From: Polyangium mundeleinium
Lineage (GTDB): Bacteria > Myxococcota_A > Polyangia > Polyangiales > Polyangiaceae
DNA: 64,000 nt
NCBI RefSeq assembly: GCF_028369105.1
Contig: NZ_JAQNDO010000001.1
Coordinates: forward strand, 3,998,501-4,062,500
Direction of reading: 5' to 3'
Position 1 is the stretch's first letter; the number at the start of each line of letters is the position of its first letter. Of this stretch, positions 1-8,438 are shown piece after piece. The notes beneath the pieces were generated by a model that worked only from the letters and a program-made list of their open reading frames with translations, did not search any database and was not told the DNA's origin. Made by a program: the position numbers and the translations under genes.

Positions 1-1
1 A

Positions 2-601
2 ACGTGCAGGAGACCTTATGGAACGCAGTACATCAGCAGCGTGACGGTCCCGGGCGAGTACGACAATACGTCCATCACCGTCGACAACAAGGCCTGGGAT
101 TACGCGGTGGTGATCCTGAACGCCGCGCCTGTGGACGCGGAGCCGATGCCCTACGGGTACACCGATTGGAGCTATCTCCAGACCGAGGAGTCGCAGTCCA
201 TCGGCTATCCAGGCGTCGACAAGGTCTCCGGGACCCTCTGGGACACCGGCCGCAAGAGCTTCCTCGGGCGCTGGCTGAACCCGACCGACGCGAACCTGAG
301 CGGCGTGCTCTACGTCGACAACGACGGCGAGGGAGGGCAGAGCGGATCCCCCGTGTTCTACGATTACCTGCAAATCTCGGCGGGGGGCGCGGTCACGCTC
401 GAACACAAGCTCACCGGCGTCCTCATCGGCAGCCCGGTCGCGGAGTGCCAGGCCGGCCGGAGCTGGGCGGCGCGGATCCTGCCGAAGACGGTGGACCGCA
501 TCGACACCTGGAAGGTCGACCCCGACAGCCTGACCTATTCGCGCAAGTTCAAGGCCTTCACCGGCACGCAGATCCTGCCTGCCGATCAGGACGGCTGCTG
601 A
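2..601 (+). CDS. V8/trypsin-like serine peptidase, 5'-truncated by window edge
   Basis: The frame is open from the first bases, so the gene starts upstream. A GTG at 41 is an unlikely start because the codons before it (reading CRRPYGTQYISS) look like ordinary protein. About 199 residues remain. They contain WDYAVVIL near nt 95-120, which fits the Asp segment of a chymotrypsin fold, and GQSGSPV near nt 337-357, the nucleophile loop of glutamyl-endopeptidase-like S1 peptidases. The catalytic His and any signal peptide lie outside the window. It ends 24 bp before the convergent NmrA gene. The fold is fairly sure; substrate and secretion are inferred from the family. Confidence 0.8.
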   Translation, partial: TCRRPYGTQYISSVTVPGEYDNTSITVDNKAWDYAVVILNAAPVDAEPMPYGYTDWSYLQTEESQSIGYPGVDKVSGTLWDTGRKSFLGRWLNPTDANLSGVLYVDNDGEGGQSGSPVFYDYLQISAGGAVTLEHKLTGVLIGSPVAECQAGRSWAARILPKTVDRIDTWKVDPDSLTYSRKFKAFTGTQILPADQDGC

Positions 602-625
602 CGCCCGGCGACGAGGACGGGACGC

Positions 626-1606
626 TCACGCGTTCGCGCCCGCTGCTTTCGTGGCCTCGCGGCGCCCCAGATGCGCCTTCGCCCAGGTCCTGAAGTCCGT
701 GGTCGCGAGTCCGTGCGCGCGCGCGTGCTCCGGTCGGGCGGGGCTGTCGACGACGTTCATCCGCTGCTGCGAGACGACGAAGGCCGGCCAGAGCCCCTGG
801 GCGAGCGCCTCCTCCGCGGTGAGCGAGGGCGCCTCGATGGGCGTGCGGAGCACCTCCGAGAGGACCGCCGCGATCTCCCGCATCGACCGCCTGTCTCCCG
901 CAAGCTCCAGCTCGACCCCCTTCCACGCCACCGGGTCCGTGAAGGCCGCCGCGGCCGCCGCCCCGATGTCCTGCATCGCCACCAGCGAGAGCACCGTGTC
1001 CGGCGCGAGCATCGTCAGGAGCCGGTCCTCCACCCAGTTCGCGAACAGGAACGACGGCCGCACGAAGTTCTCCATGAAGAACGCCGGCTTCAGCAAGGTG
1101 AACGAGCGGAAGCCCCCGGCGCGCGCGAGATCCTCGATGTACTCCTTGCTCTCCCAGTAGTGGACGTTCGACTCCGGCGAGCCCCACCCCGGCTGCCGGC
1201 GCTGGTACTCCCCCGAGCCAGAGACCGACGTATGCACGAACTGCGGCACGCCCGCCGCCCGTGCCGCCTCCACGAGGTTCTTCCCCTGCCGCTGCTCGTC
1301 GTCGCCTTCGAGGTTCTTCAGGTTCGGCATTTGCACCGAGAACACCCCGCGGGCCCCGGCGCAGGCCGCCCGCAGCGATGCGGGATCGTCGAAGTCGCCG
1401 CGCACCAGCGTCGCGCCGAGCTCGCCGAGCGCCCGCGCCCCTGCCGCCTCCACGTCGCGCACCAGCACGTGCACCGGCGCCCCGCGCGCGAGCAGCGCCC
1501 GCGCGACCGCGCCCCCCTGCCTGCCCGTCGCGCCCGTCACGAGGATCGGATCGGACGCCTTCACACCCATTGCGAGAATCGAATCGGATGTCGTTGCATT
1601 CGTCAT
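626..1606 (-). CDS. NmrA-family NAD(P)-binding protein
   Basis: A 326-aa Rossmann-fold protein. VTGATGRQGGAVARALL near residues 24-40 is the dinucleotide-binding loop of the NmrA / atypical SDR group, followed by VHVLVRDVE, where the nucleotide ribose is read. The active-site Tyr-x3-Lys of classical SDRs is not evident, as usual in NmrA-like redox sensors and quinone-reductase-like members. The start at 1606 (MTNATTSD) is preferred over one 63 nt upstream because a -35/-10 pair ends 6 nt before it and no Shine-Dalgarno is present. It is divergent from an AraC regulator, a common arrangement in which the regulator controls the oxidoreductase. The substrate is unknown. Confidence 0.85.
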   Translation of the reverse strand: MTNATTSDSILAMGVKASDPILVTGATGRQGGAVARALLARGAPVHVLVRDVEAAGARALGELGATLVRGDFDDPASLRAACAGARGVFSVQMPNLKNLEGDDEQRQGKNLVEAARAAGVPQFVHTSVSGSGEYQRRQPGWGSPESNVHYWESKEYIEDLARAGGFRSFTLLKPAFFMENFVRPSFLFANWVEDRLLTMLAPDTVLSLVAMQDIGAAAAAAFTDPVAWKGVELELAGDRRSMREIAAVLSEVLRTPIEAPSLTAEEALAQGLWPAFVVSQQRMNVVDSPARPEHARAHGLATTDFRTWAKAHLGRREATKAAGANA

Positions 1607-1612
1607 GGCAAA

Positions 1613-1641
1613 GTCATACGCCCCGCGGTATGGACGATCAA
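1613..1641. promoter_or_regulatory. Overlapping divergent promoters between the NmrA and AraC genes
   Basis: Only 34 bp separate the two start codons. On the minus strand TTGATC (1636-1641), a 17-nt spacer and TATGAC (1613-1618) end 6 nt before the NmrA ATG. On the plus strand TATGGA (1629-1634) ends 6 nt before the AraC ATG at 1641; its -35 is weak. The two -10 boxes are the arms of an inverted repeat, CATAC-N8-GTATG (1615-1632). Both transcripts would be leaderless and the promoters should exclude one another. Based on sequence match only. Confidence 0.45.
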
Positions 1642-2603
1642 TGCCTCGCCGTCCAAACGTCATATCCAAGACGCCAGAACTGCTGGACCTTCAGGACCCC
1701 CGCGGCGACGCCCTCGCCGACGTGCTGAGCGTGTCCCTGCTCCCGAACGCCCTCTTCAAGTGCATCGAAGCCCGTTCCCCCTGGGGCCTGCGCGTCCCGA
1801 CCCGTGACCGCGCCGTCTTCTACCTGATCGCACGTGGCCACGCCCTCCTGGAAATCGACGGCGAGCCTCCGCGCCCCCTCGCCACCGGCGACGTCGTCTT
1901 CATCCCGCACGGCACGGCGCACACCCTCCGCGACGAAACGGCCCGTCACCTGTTCACGGTCCACGACGGCCCGAGCTGCGCGGGCACCGGTCCTGCCCGC
2001 ATCGGCGGCGACGGTGCCCTCACCACCCTGCTCGCGGGCTTCTTCGCCTACACAGGCGGCGTGAGGCCCCTCCTGCTCGCGCGCATCCCCCAGGCCGTGG
2101 TCGTGTCCACCTCCGGCGGCGCGCCGCGGCCGTGGCGCTCCAGCATCGACCTCATGCTCGCCGAAATCGCCTCCCCCGGCCCCGCCAGCACCCTCGTCCT
2201 CCAGCGCCTCGCCGACGTCCTGTTCGTCCAGGTGCTCCGGGACCTCCCCACCCACAAGGGCAGCGGCCTGGTCGAGGCCCTCTCCGACCCCCCCGTGCAC
2301 CACGCCTTGAACCTCATGCATACCCGCGTGAACGAGCCCTGGACCGTCGCCAGGCTCGCCGCGCTCGTCGGCCTCTCCCGCTCCGGCTTCGCCCAGCGCT
2401 TCACGGAGGTCGTCGGCGACCCGCCGCTCCAGTACCTCGCACGCTGGCGGATGGCCCGCGCCGCCGAGCTCCTGCGCGAGACCGACGACACCATCGCTCA
2501 GATCGCCGAGCGCGTCGGCTACGAGAGTGTCCCGTCCTTCAGCAAGGCCTTCAAGCGCTGGCAGGGCAGGAGCCCGTCGCATCACCGCGCCATCCAGGGC
2601 TAG
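1641..2603 (+). CDS. AraC-family regulator with N-terminal cupin sensor domain
   Basis: 320 aa. The N-terminal half (LADVLSVSLLPNALFKCIEA, then GHALLEIDGEPPRPLATGD) matches the AraC-associated cupin-like ligand domain. The C-terminal 100 residues hold the two helix-turn-helix motifs: TVARLAALVGLSRSGFAQRF and, further on, TIAQIAERVGYESVPSFSKA, followed by FKRWQGRSPSHHR, typical of AraC/XylS proteins. ATG 1641 is chosen over ATG 1605, which overlaps the start codon of the divergent gene, because a -10 box lies 6 nt upstream of 1641. It probably controls the divergent NmrA gene; the effector is unknown. Confidence 0.87.
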   Translation: MPRRPNVISKTPELLDLQDPRGDALADVLSVSLLPNALFKCIEARSPWGLRVPTRDRAVFYLIARGHALLEIDGEPPRPLATGDVVFIPHGTAHTLRDETARHLFTVHDGPSCAGTGPARIGGDGALTTLLAGFFAYTGGVRPLLLARIPQAVVVSTSGGAPRPWRSSIDLMLAEIASPGPASTLVLQRLADVLFVQVLRDLPTHKGSGLVEALSDPPVHHALNLMHTRVNEPWTVARLAALVGLSRSGFAQRFTEVVGDPPLQYLARWRMARAAELLRETDDTIAQIAERVGYESVPSFSKAFKRWQGRSPSHHRAIQG

Positions 2604-2683
2604 CTTTCACAGATTTGCGAGTCCCCTTGGCGGAAACGCTACTCGCGCATGCTTTGGGGTTGGGTACGGTTTGCGCCATTCAA

Positions 2684-2704
2684 ATGACGAAAACGTTTCG
2701 TCAT
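2684..2704. promoter_or_regulatory. Palindromic operator-like site upstream of the S37-like peptidase
   Basis: Perfect 9-bp inverted arms, ATGACGAAA and TTTCGTCAT, flank ACG. The symmetry continues imperfectly outward: GTTTGCGCCAT before it mirrors ATGGTGCGAAC after it. It lies in the 273-bp gap between the AraC gene and the peptidase gene and looks like a regulator-binding site. The rest of that gap shows no gene. Confidence 0.45.
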
Positions 2705-2876
2705 GGTGCGAACGACAGGCAGAAAAAGAATGAGACCTCCTCGCGCCCCGTTTTCTGAGGGCTCCTGGAGATCGGGGCTGCCTGCCGTCGCTGTCCTCCT
2801 TGCGTCTCTCATCCCGCCGCGTGCGCGCGGGGTGGAGATCCTTGTTTCCTTACTCCCCACCGAAGGACACATCCCC

Positions 2877-4364
2877 ATGAAATCGCTTGTACGGCTTGTT
2901 CCGCTGCTTCTTCTCCCCTTCGCTGCCGGCTGCCCCGACGACGCCCCCGTGCCGCCGCCGCCGGAGTGGACCTGCGACGCCCAGCGCTTCAACGGCTCCG
3001 ACGGCTGCGACTGCGGCTGCGGCGCGCCCGATCCGGACTGCAACGGCGCCGGCTCGGCCGACCCGGGCACCGGCGTCGACAACCCCGCCTGCAACGCCTG
3101 CGTAGGCGCCGACGGCAAAGCGCAGTCGTGCATCAGCGTGACCGCGGCGCTCGAGGCGGCCGGCTTCCTCGTCAAACCGGCCGGCACCACCGACGACGGC
3201 GCCGAGCTCTACGACCTCACGCTCCTGCAGGTGAATGATCACGAGGACGCGACGTCGGGCACCCACGAGCAGTACCTCACGCTCATCCATCGCGGGTTCG
3301 ACCTGCCGATGAACCTGATCTCCACGGGATACAGCAATTACCTCGGGTTCGATCAGGACGAGTTGACGACGCTTCTCAAGGGCAATCAGCTCGTTCTGGA
3401 CAAGCGCTTCCACAACGGCAACGGCGACGACTTCTCCCACTTCACGCGCAAGCAGGTCGCCGACGACGCCCACGACGTCGTGGTGCGCCTGCACGACCTG
3501 TACACGAGCGCGTGGATCAGCTCGGGCTTCAGCAACGGCGGCGTCGACATGGTGAGCTTCCGCCGGCATTACCCCGATGACGTCGACGCCACCGTCGCCT
3601 TCGGCGCCCCGTTCATGGGGCCCGAGGACGCGCGTTTCCTTTCGTTCTTCGACACCGTCGACGCCACCTGCCAGGACCGCCTCGAGGCCATCCAGCGCGC
3701 CGTGCTCGGCGCACAACGCCCGGCCGTCGAGCCCGCGGTGCAGGCGCTCGCCGCCGACGAGCTCGGCGACACCTTTACCCGCGTCGAGCCCGCGCGCGCC
3801 TTCGAGGCCGCCGCGCTCTCCTACCCGTGGCTGTTCTGGCAGTACTTCGGCACCCCCGACGACTGCACCGATCTGCCGGATCCGGCGACGGCGACGGCGG
3901 AGGACCTGACGTCGGCGTTCTTCGGCGTCACCAGCATCTTCGGCACCTACCCGATGTCCGACGGGTACCTGTCGTTCTTCGGCGCGTATTTCTACGAGGT
4001 GCAGCAGAGCGGCGGCTGGCCCGCCCTGCCGCGCGCCGCGCTCGTCGCGGAGGGCCTCATCCCCGAAGACCTCGTCGACATGGAGCGCGGGCTCGTGCCC
4101 GAGGGCGTGACCGCGCCGATGTTCGACGCCGCCGAGAACAGCGCGCTCGAGGAGTTTGCCCGCCTCGGCAACGGCGTCGCCTTCGTCTACTCCGACCAGG
4201 ACCCGTGGGCCGCCGGCGCCGTCACCCCGGCGGCGATGAGCGGCAACCTCCGTTTCACCGTCACGAGCGGCAACCACCTCGCGACGTTCTCGTCGCTCTC
4301 GGCGCCCGATCAGGCCGCGCTCTCCGCCTTCCTCGAGGAGAAGCTCGGCATCGAGCTGCCCTGA
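2877..4364 (+). CDS. Secreted lipoprotein, S37-like prolyl/tripeptidyl aminopeptidase
   Basis: 495 aa. The start at 2877 has AAGGA 9 nt upstream and gives a lipoprotein signal, MKSLVRLVPLLLLPFAAGC. A Cys-rich segment (about residues 30-80) comes next, then a peptidase domain with features of family S37 (Streptomyces PS-10 type) in the S28/S37 alpha/beta-hydrolase group: the HRGFDLPMN strand, nucleophile elbow SGFSNGGVD (Ser about residue 219), HYPDDVDATVAFGAPF, an Asp in YSDQDPWAAG (about 440-442) and a His in SGNHLATF (about 467). The product is predicted to sit on the outer membrane and release peptides from the N terminus of substrates. A longer frame opening at 2703 lacks a signal peptide in the right place. 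Confidence 0.8.
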   Translation: MKSLVRLVPLLLLPFAAGCPDDAPVPPPPEWTCDAQRFNGSDGCDCGCGAPDPDCNGAGSADPGTGVDNPACNACVGADGKAQSCISVTAALEAAGFLVKPAGTTDDGAELYDLTLLQVNDHEDATSGTHEQYLTLIHRGFDLPMNLISTGYSNYLGFDQDELTTLLKGNQLVLDKRFHNGNGDDFSHFTRKQVADDAHDVVVRLHDLYTSAWISSGFSNGGVDMVSFRRHYPDDVDATVAFGAPFMGPEDARFLSFFDTVDATCQDRLEAIQRAVLGAQRPAVEPAVQALAADELGDTFTRVEPARAFEAAALSYPWLFWQYFGTPDDCTDLPDPATATAEDLTSAFFGVTSIFGTYPMSDGYLSFFGAYFYEVQQSGGWPALPRAALVAEGLIPEDLVDMERGLVPEGVTAPMFDAAENSALEEFARLGNGVAFVYSDQDPWAAGAVTPAAMSGNLRFTVTSGNHLATFSSLSAPDQAALSAFLEEKLGIELP

Positions 4365-4420
4365 GTATCGACGACGTCGAAGCCGCAGACGGAAGACCCC
4401 TTGTACAAGCGTTCGCGCCT

Positions 4421-5299
4421 TCAGCTGCCACGGCGGAGGCGTTCGAGGATCGCCTCTGCCCGCGCGAGCGCATCGCCGTAGGCGTTCGGCGGAAGTGCGC
4501 CGTCGATCTTCCAACGCGGTCCGCGGCCGCGAGCGCGGTCGACCTGCTTCTTCACGCCACGACCGCCGACCGAGGCCGCGTCGCACATCGCATTCCAGTG
4601 CTGAAGGCTCTCGGCCATGAAGAAGAAACCCTCTTCGTGCGAGAAGTAGAGGACGACGGCGTCGTCGTCCGGAGCCTCGAGGAAGACGAGCACGCCGACG
4701 TAGTCGCCATCCAATCCGGCGATGGGGAAAAACGGCGCGTCGAATCGGGAGCCGACGAGATCGTCCCAGTCGGGATCGGCGCTCAGCCAATCGAAGTTCG
4801 ACATGTCGAGCGACGTGTTGCCCTTGGGCGTCAGCGCTTTCCCGTACCCGGCGAAGAAGTCCTCGGAACGTACGCCCTGGGGGTTCTGCAGCGCGGCCGC
4901 GAGCGACGGAGAGACCGCGGCGACCGCATCGAGCGGTCGTGGCAGCACGCTCAATGCGTCGCGCTTCGCGGATTCGTGCGCCTCGTTGGCCGCGCGTTCT
5001 TGGCGTACGAGCTCGGGCTCGGGGAGGTCGATCAGGTGCTCGAGTCGGTGGTAGAGCCGTGCCTGCTCTTTCGCATCGCCAATCTCGGCGAAGTGATCGA
5101 ACCATTCGCGAAGCGCGTCGCGCGCCTCCTCGACGAGCGCGCTCGGCTCTTCGAACGCGTCGGGCGTCGTCTTCATGCCGAACAAGAGCGTCCGGTGCCC
5201 GTCGAAGAAGCCGCGTAACGCGAGCAAGTCGTCGATGGCAGTGATCGCCGGCGACGGCGGGCGAGCCTCTTCGATCATTCGCATCGCCCAGCTCTGCAT
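4421..5299 (-). CDS. Conserved-looking cytoplasmic protein of unknown function
   Basis: About 292 aa from ATG 5299 (MQSWAMRMIEEARP); a GTG at 5320 is an alternative and neither has a strong ribosome site. There is no signal peptide or membrane segment. The N-terminal half is helical and rich in charged residues. The C-terminal half has beta-type segments, APFFPIAGLDGDYVGVLVFL and DAVVLYFSHEEGFFFMAESL, faintly like SMI1/KNR4 (SUKH) proteins, but I would not assign that family. It lies in the same direction as the next uncharacterised gene with a 209-bp gap in which I see no gene. Confidence 0.6.
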   Translation of the reverse strand: MQSWAMRMIEEARPPSPAITAIDDLLALRGFFDGHRTLLFGMKTTPDAFEEPSALVEEARDALREWFDHFAEIGDAKEQARLYHRLEHLIDLPEPELVRQERAANEAHESAKRDALSVLPRPLDAVAAVSPSLAAALQNPQGVRSEDFFAGYGKALTPKGNTSLDMSNFDWLSADPDWDDLVGSRFDAPFFPIAGLDGDYVGVLVFLEAPDDDAVVLYFSHEEGFFFMAESLQHWNAMCDAASVGGRGVKKQVDRARGRGPRWKIDGALPPNAYGDALARAEAILERLRRGS

Positions 5300-5529
5300 T
5301 TTTTCTTTTGAGGTGGCCACGCGGAGAATGTTCCACCGCAACGCCAATCGTGCACGCGCGAGGGTCGAAATTCGTCGTGGAGGATGTCTGGGAGCGAGGA
5401 ACGACAGGTTCACTCGCCCGCGGGCGATCTCTCCAGCACGGTGATCACGCCCGGCGGCAGGCCGGTCTTCGTCGCGCGGACCGCTTGCGTCGCGCGGCGC
5501 CGTCACGAACTTCGTCCCCCTCTCCCCTC

Positions 5530-6912
5530 TTAGCTCGGCCATATCACGACGAGGACGCCGTCGTCGACGGCGGTCTGAATGGCCCGCGCTGGCGCCGCGA
5601 GCACGCACGCGTCTTGCGAGCCGGTCGGAAGCTCGACGAAGCGGAGGTCCGACCCGCGCGCCTCGCACAGCGTGTTCAGGAGGGCCAGCACCGGCTCCAC
5701 CGCGATCCAATCCGTGGTGTCGCCGGCGACGATCTCGTAGGCGCAATCCGGCAAGAACGCGCGCAGCCTGTACACATCGCGCAACTGATCGGAGTCGTTC
5801 ACCGGCCGATACGCGTCCTCGTCCTCGTCCTCGTCCTTGTCGGACACATCATCGAAGAACTCATGGTGTGGCACCTCCTCGAAGAGGACGTCGTCGAGCA
5901 CCGGCGACACGAGTCGCGCCAGGCGAGTGAGCACGTCGTCGTAGTGATTCGGGTACGCGTCGGTCTCCTTCGCGAAAAGGGCCGTACGCGACCCGAGGAC
6001 GCTAGCGATCGTGACCGCACGAAGCTCCCCGTCGGTGAGCTCGGGGAGAAGCCCGACGTCGTGCGCGTAGCGCGCAAGCGCGCCGGGCTCCGGAAACTTC
6101 ACGAGCGGCGCGACCAGCGGGGCCATTCCGGGGTCCTCCACCATCTCGGCGATGGCGACCGCGTACGCGCGATCGAGCTCCGCGAGCTGCTCGAGCGCGT
6201 GAAAGCGGACGTCGTGCTGCTCGGTCTCGTCCGTGACCGCGACCGTGAGAGCGGCGAGCACGTCCCCGCGAAGCTCGGGGTGAGCCGCGAGCACCTCGCG
6301 CGCGCCATCCCTCAGCTCACGCACCGCGAGGAACGGATTCGCGAGCAGCGCGCGCCGCGCATCGTCGGGCTCCGGCTCGGAGGGCTCGGTGCGTGCGCCT
6401 TGCCCCGCACTGCGCAGCGCAGCATACATCTCTCGTGCTTCGTCGTCGACGACGGCCGACACGAAGAGTGCGTCGAGCGTGGGCGAAGCGCATCGCGGAT
6501 CGGAGGCGATCGTTCGAGCCAGCGCCGCGCGCGCCGCGCGGGGAATGGACGCGTCGGCAAGGCAGCTCTGCAGCCAAGAGACGACCTTCGGCCCGATCGA
6601 ATCGTCGCAAAACAAAGCGCGCACGCGATACCCATAGACCGTGCCGGCATCGCTGCCTTCCGCTGCAGGCGCACGCGAGAGGGCGCGCGTCACGTCCTCG
6701 AGGACCGCCACGTCCCCCCGACGCAGACGATACGCGATGAGCCCCTGCGGCGCGTGCTGCGACGAGTATTGATCGATCGCGGGGCCCTCGCTGGCCAGCG
6801 GGAGACCGAGACGCGGCGAGCGGCCGGGGATGGGTGAAACGTCCGCAAACACGAAGGGTTCGCCGTCGATGCACGCGAGCGGAGTGCGTGGCGTCTCGTC
6901 GGTTGAATTCAT
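5530..6912 (-). CDS. Alpha-helical, HEAT-like repeat protein of unknown function
   Basis: 460 aa. ATG 6912 is chosen because GAGAGGA lies 3-4 nt upstream. The central 300 residues look like stacked helical pairs, for example ANPFLAVRELRDGAREVLAA and FHALEQLAELDRAYAVAIAE, suggesting an Armadillo/HEAT-type scaffold. An acidic run, DKDEDEDEDA, lies near residue 365, and the last 70 residues form a separate small alpha/beta segment. There is no signal peptide. It is followed after 209 bp by another uncharacterised gene on the same strand. Its role cannot be told from sequence. Confidence 0.6.
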   Translation of the reverse strand: MNSTDETPRTPLACIDGEPFVFADVSPIPGRSPRLGLPLASEGPAIDQYSSQHAPQGLIAYRLRRGDVAVLEDVTRALSRAPAAEGSDAGTVYGYRVRALFCDDSIGPKVVSWLQSCLADASIPRAARAALARTIASDPRCASPTLDALFVSAVVDDEAREMYAALRSAGQGARTEPSEPEPDDARRALLANPFLAVRELRDGAREVLAAHPELRGDVLAALTVAVTDETEQHDVRFHALEQLAELDRAYAVAIAEMVEDPGMAPLVAPLVKFPEPGALARYAHDVGLLPELTDGELRAVTIASVLGSRTALFAKETDAYPNHYDDVLTRLARLVSPVLDDVLFEEVPHHEFFDDVSDKDEDEDEDAYRPVNDSDQLRDVYRLRAFLPDCAYEIVAGDTTDWIAVEPVLALLNTLCEARGSDLRFVELPTGSQDACVLAAPARAIQTAVDDGVLVVIWPS

Positions 6913-7072
6913 CGGTCCTCTCGTCGGTTCGTTCACGAACGGCTCGTTCCGCGCCCAGGCGCGGGAGGTCCATTCTGCACGAAACTACGAGCTGGCCAAC
7001 GATTCTCCCTGCCGCCGCGTGACGCAAGGACCTTGGCAAAGATCGGAAGCGAGCCTTGCTTCCGGTTGCACA

Positions 7073-7380
7073 GGCCGCGCCGAGCTCCAAGGCAACCTCG
7101 GAGGTAGGAGTCGAGGTCTGCGCAGAGCGTGAAGGCAACTCCGAGGTCGGCTCCGAGGTCCGCGCCGAGCTCGAAGGCAACCTCGGAGGTAGGAGTCGAG
7201 GTCCGCGCCGAGCTCGAAGGAACCTCCGGGCTGGGCTCCGAGGTCCGCGCCGAGCTCGAAGGCAACCGCCGAGGTCGGCTCGAGGTCTGCGCAGAGCGTG
7301 AAGGCAACCTCCGAGGTCGGCTCCGAGGTCCGCGCCGAGCTCCAAGGCAACCTCCGAGGTCCGATCCGAGGTCCGCGCAG
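7073..7380. repeat. Tandem repeat, 42/43-bp unit, about 7.25 copies
   Basis: Units start at 7073, 7115, 7157, 7200, 7242, 7284 and 7327, with a partial unit from 7370. Each begins GGTCYGCGC (GGCCGCGC in the first) and contains GAAGGCAAC or CAAGGCAAC. Lengths alternate between 42 and 43 bp, so no frame stays open through the array, which argues that it is not coding. Two sub-types alternate (CGCCGAGCTC and CGCAGAGCGT). It fills the middle of the 608-bp gap (6913-7520) between divergent genes; the flanks of the gap show no gene. Confidence 0.85.
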
Positions 7381-7520
7381 CGCCACGATGTGATGTCGCT
7401 TGCTTCTGACAAGGCAACTCGTCGGCGTGGTGCGAGCGATCCTGCGGCGCAGAGCATGCCGCCCGCGGTTGACGCCCCACGCAAGCTGTTGTTCCTTCGT
7501 TCTGCGCCCCCGCCTTGCCC

Positions 7521-8432
7521 ATGCCCATGTCGAGATCCCTCTCCGCACCGCGCGTCCTCCCCGCCGCCTTCTTCGCGCTCGCGGCGCTCTCCGCCCCGCC
7601 ATCGCACGCCGCCCCGCCCGATCCGGCGCGCAAGGCCCAGTGCGCGGCCGCGTTCGAGGAGGGGCAGGAGCTCGAAAAAGCCGGCCGCCTGGTCGAGGCG
7701 CGCGGGAAATTCGTCTCGTGCAGCGATCAGGCCTGCCCCGCCGTCGTGCGCGACGAATGCGCCACCATGCTCCCGCGCGTCGAGTCGAGCCTGCCGACGA
7801 TCGTGCCCGGCCTGCGCGACGCGCAGGGCAACGACGTCGTTTCGGCCGAGGTGACGCTCGACGGCACCGTCCTCACGAAGACGCTCGACGGCCAGCCCAT
7901 CGCGGTGAACCCCGGCCCGCACACGCTGCGGTTCGTCGCGCCGAACGCCGCGCCGGTCGAGCGGCAAGTCGTCGTGCGCGTCGGCGAGAAGAATCGCGTG
8001 ATCACCGTGGATCTGGAGGCGAAGGGCGCGGCGGAGCAAGCGTCGCCGGACGGGGGCCCGGACAAACCCGCGGCGTCGGGCACGTCGGGGAAACGCGTGG
8101 CCTCGTACGTGCTCGGCGGGCTCGGGGTCGTGTCGCTCGGGGCGTTTGCTTATCTCGGGATCACGGGAAAGGCCGATCTCGCGGGGCTCCGGGACGGCTG
8201 TGGCCGGACGCAGAGCTGCGCCGAGGCGGACGTCGACGCCGTGAAGACCAAGCTGCTCCTCGCGGACGTGTCGCTCGGCGTGGGGGTCGTCTCGCTCGGC
8301 GTGGCGACGGCGCTGTTTTTCACGAGCGGCGGCGATGAAAAGAAGCCGGCGGCCGCCGCGCGCGCGGCCGTGATCCCCGTCGTCGCGCCCCTGCCGGGCG
8401 GCGGCGCGGCGATGCTCGTCGGCACGTTCTGA
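7521..8432 (+). CDS. Secreted PEGA-like protein with C-terminal membrane helices
   Basis: About 303 aa from ATG 7521 (or 7527); no clear ribosome site. A signal peptide (about residues 1-28, ending SHAAPPD) leads to a Cys-containing helical pair (RKAQCAAAFEEGQELEKAGR ... CSDQACPAVVRDEC) like half of a TPR. A beta segment then fits a PEGA-type fold (VTLDGTVLTKTLDGQPIAVN, PGPHTLRFVA). Two hydrophobic segments follow (VLGGLGVVSLGAFAYLGITG and SLGVGVVSLGVATALFFTSG). Proteins of this make-up are frequent in Polyangiales. It ends 6 bp from a convergent lipoprotein gene. Function unknown; probably cell-envelope anchored. Confidence 0.7.
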   Translation: MPMSRSLSAPRVLPAAFFALAALSAPPSHAAPPDPARKAQCAAAFEEGQELEKAGRLVEARGKFVSCSDQACPAVVRDECATMLPRVESSLPTIVPGLRDAQGNDVVSAEVTLDGTVLTKTLDGQPIAVNPGPHTLRFVAPNAAPVERQVVVRVGEKNRVITVDLEAKGAAEQASPDGGPDKPAASGTSGKRVASYVLGGLGVVSLGAFAYLGITGKADLAGLRDGCGRTQSCAEADVDAVKTKLLLADVSLGVGVVSLGVATALFFTSGGDEKKPAAAARAAVIPVVAPLPGGGAAMLVGTF

Positions 8433-8438
8433 GCGCGC

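Noticed and set aside
2850-5336. Long open frame opposite the S37-like peptidase
   Set aside because: Arg/Gly/Ala-rich shadow without start signals or domains; the plus-strand peptidase has a signal peptide, motifs and a ribosome site.
7073-7380. Possible CRISPR array
   Set aside because: The units are contiguous with no unique spacers, the unit length varies by one base, and no cas gene is present.
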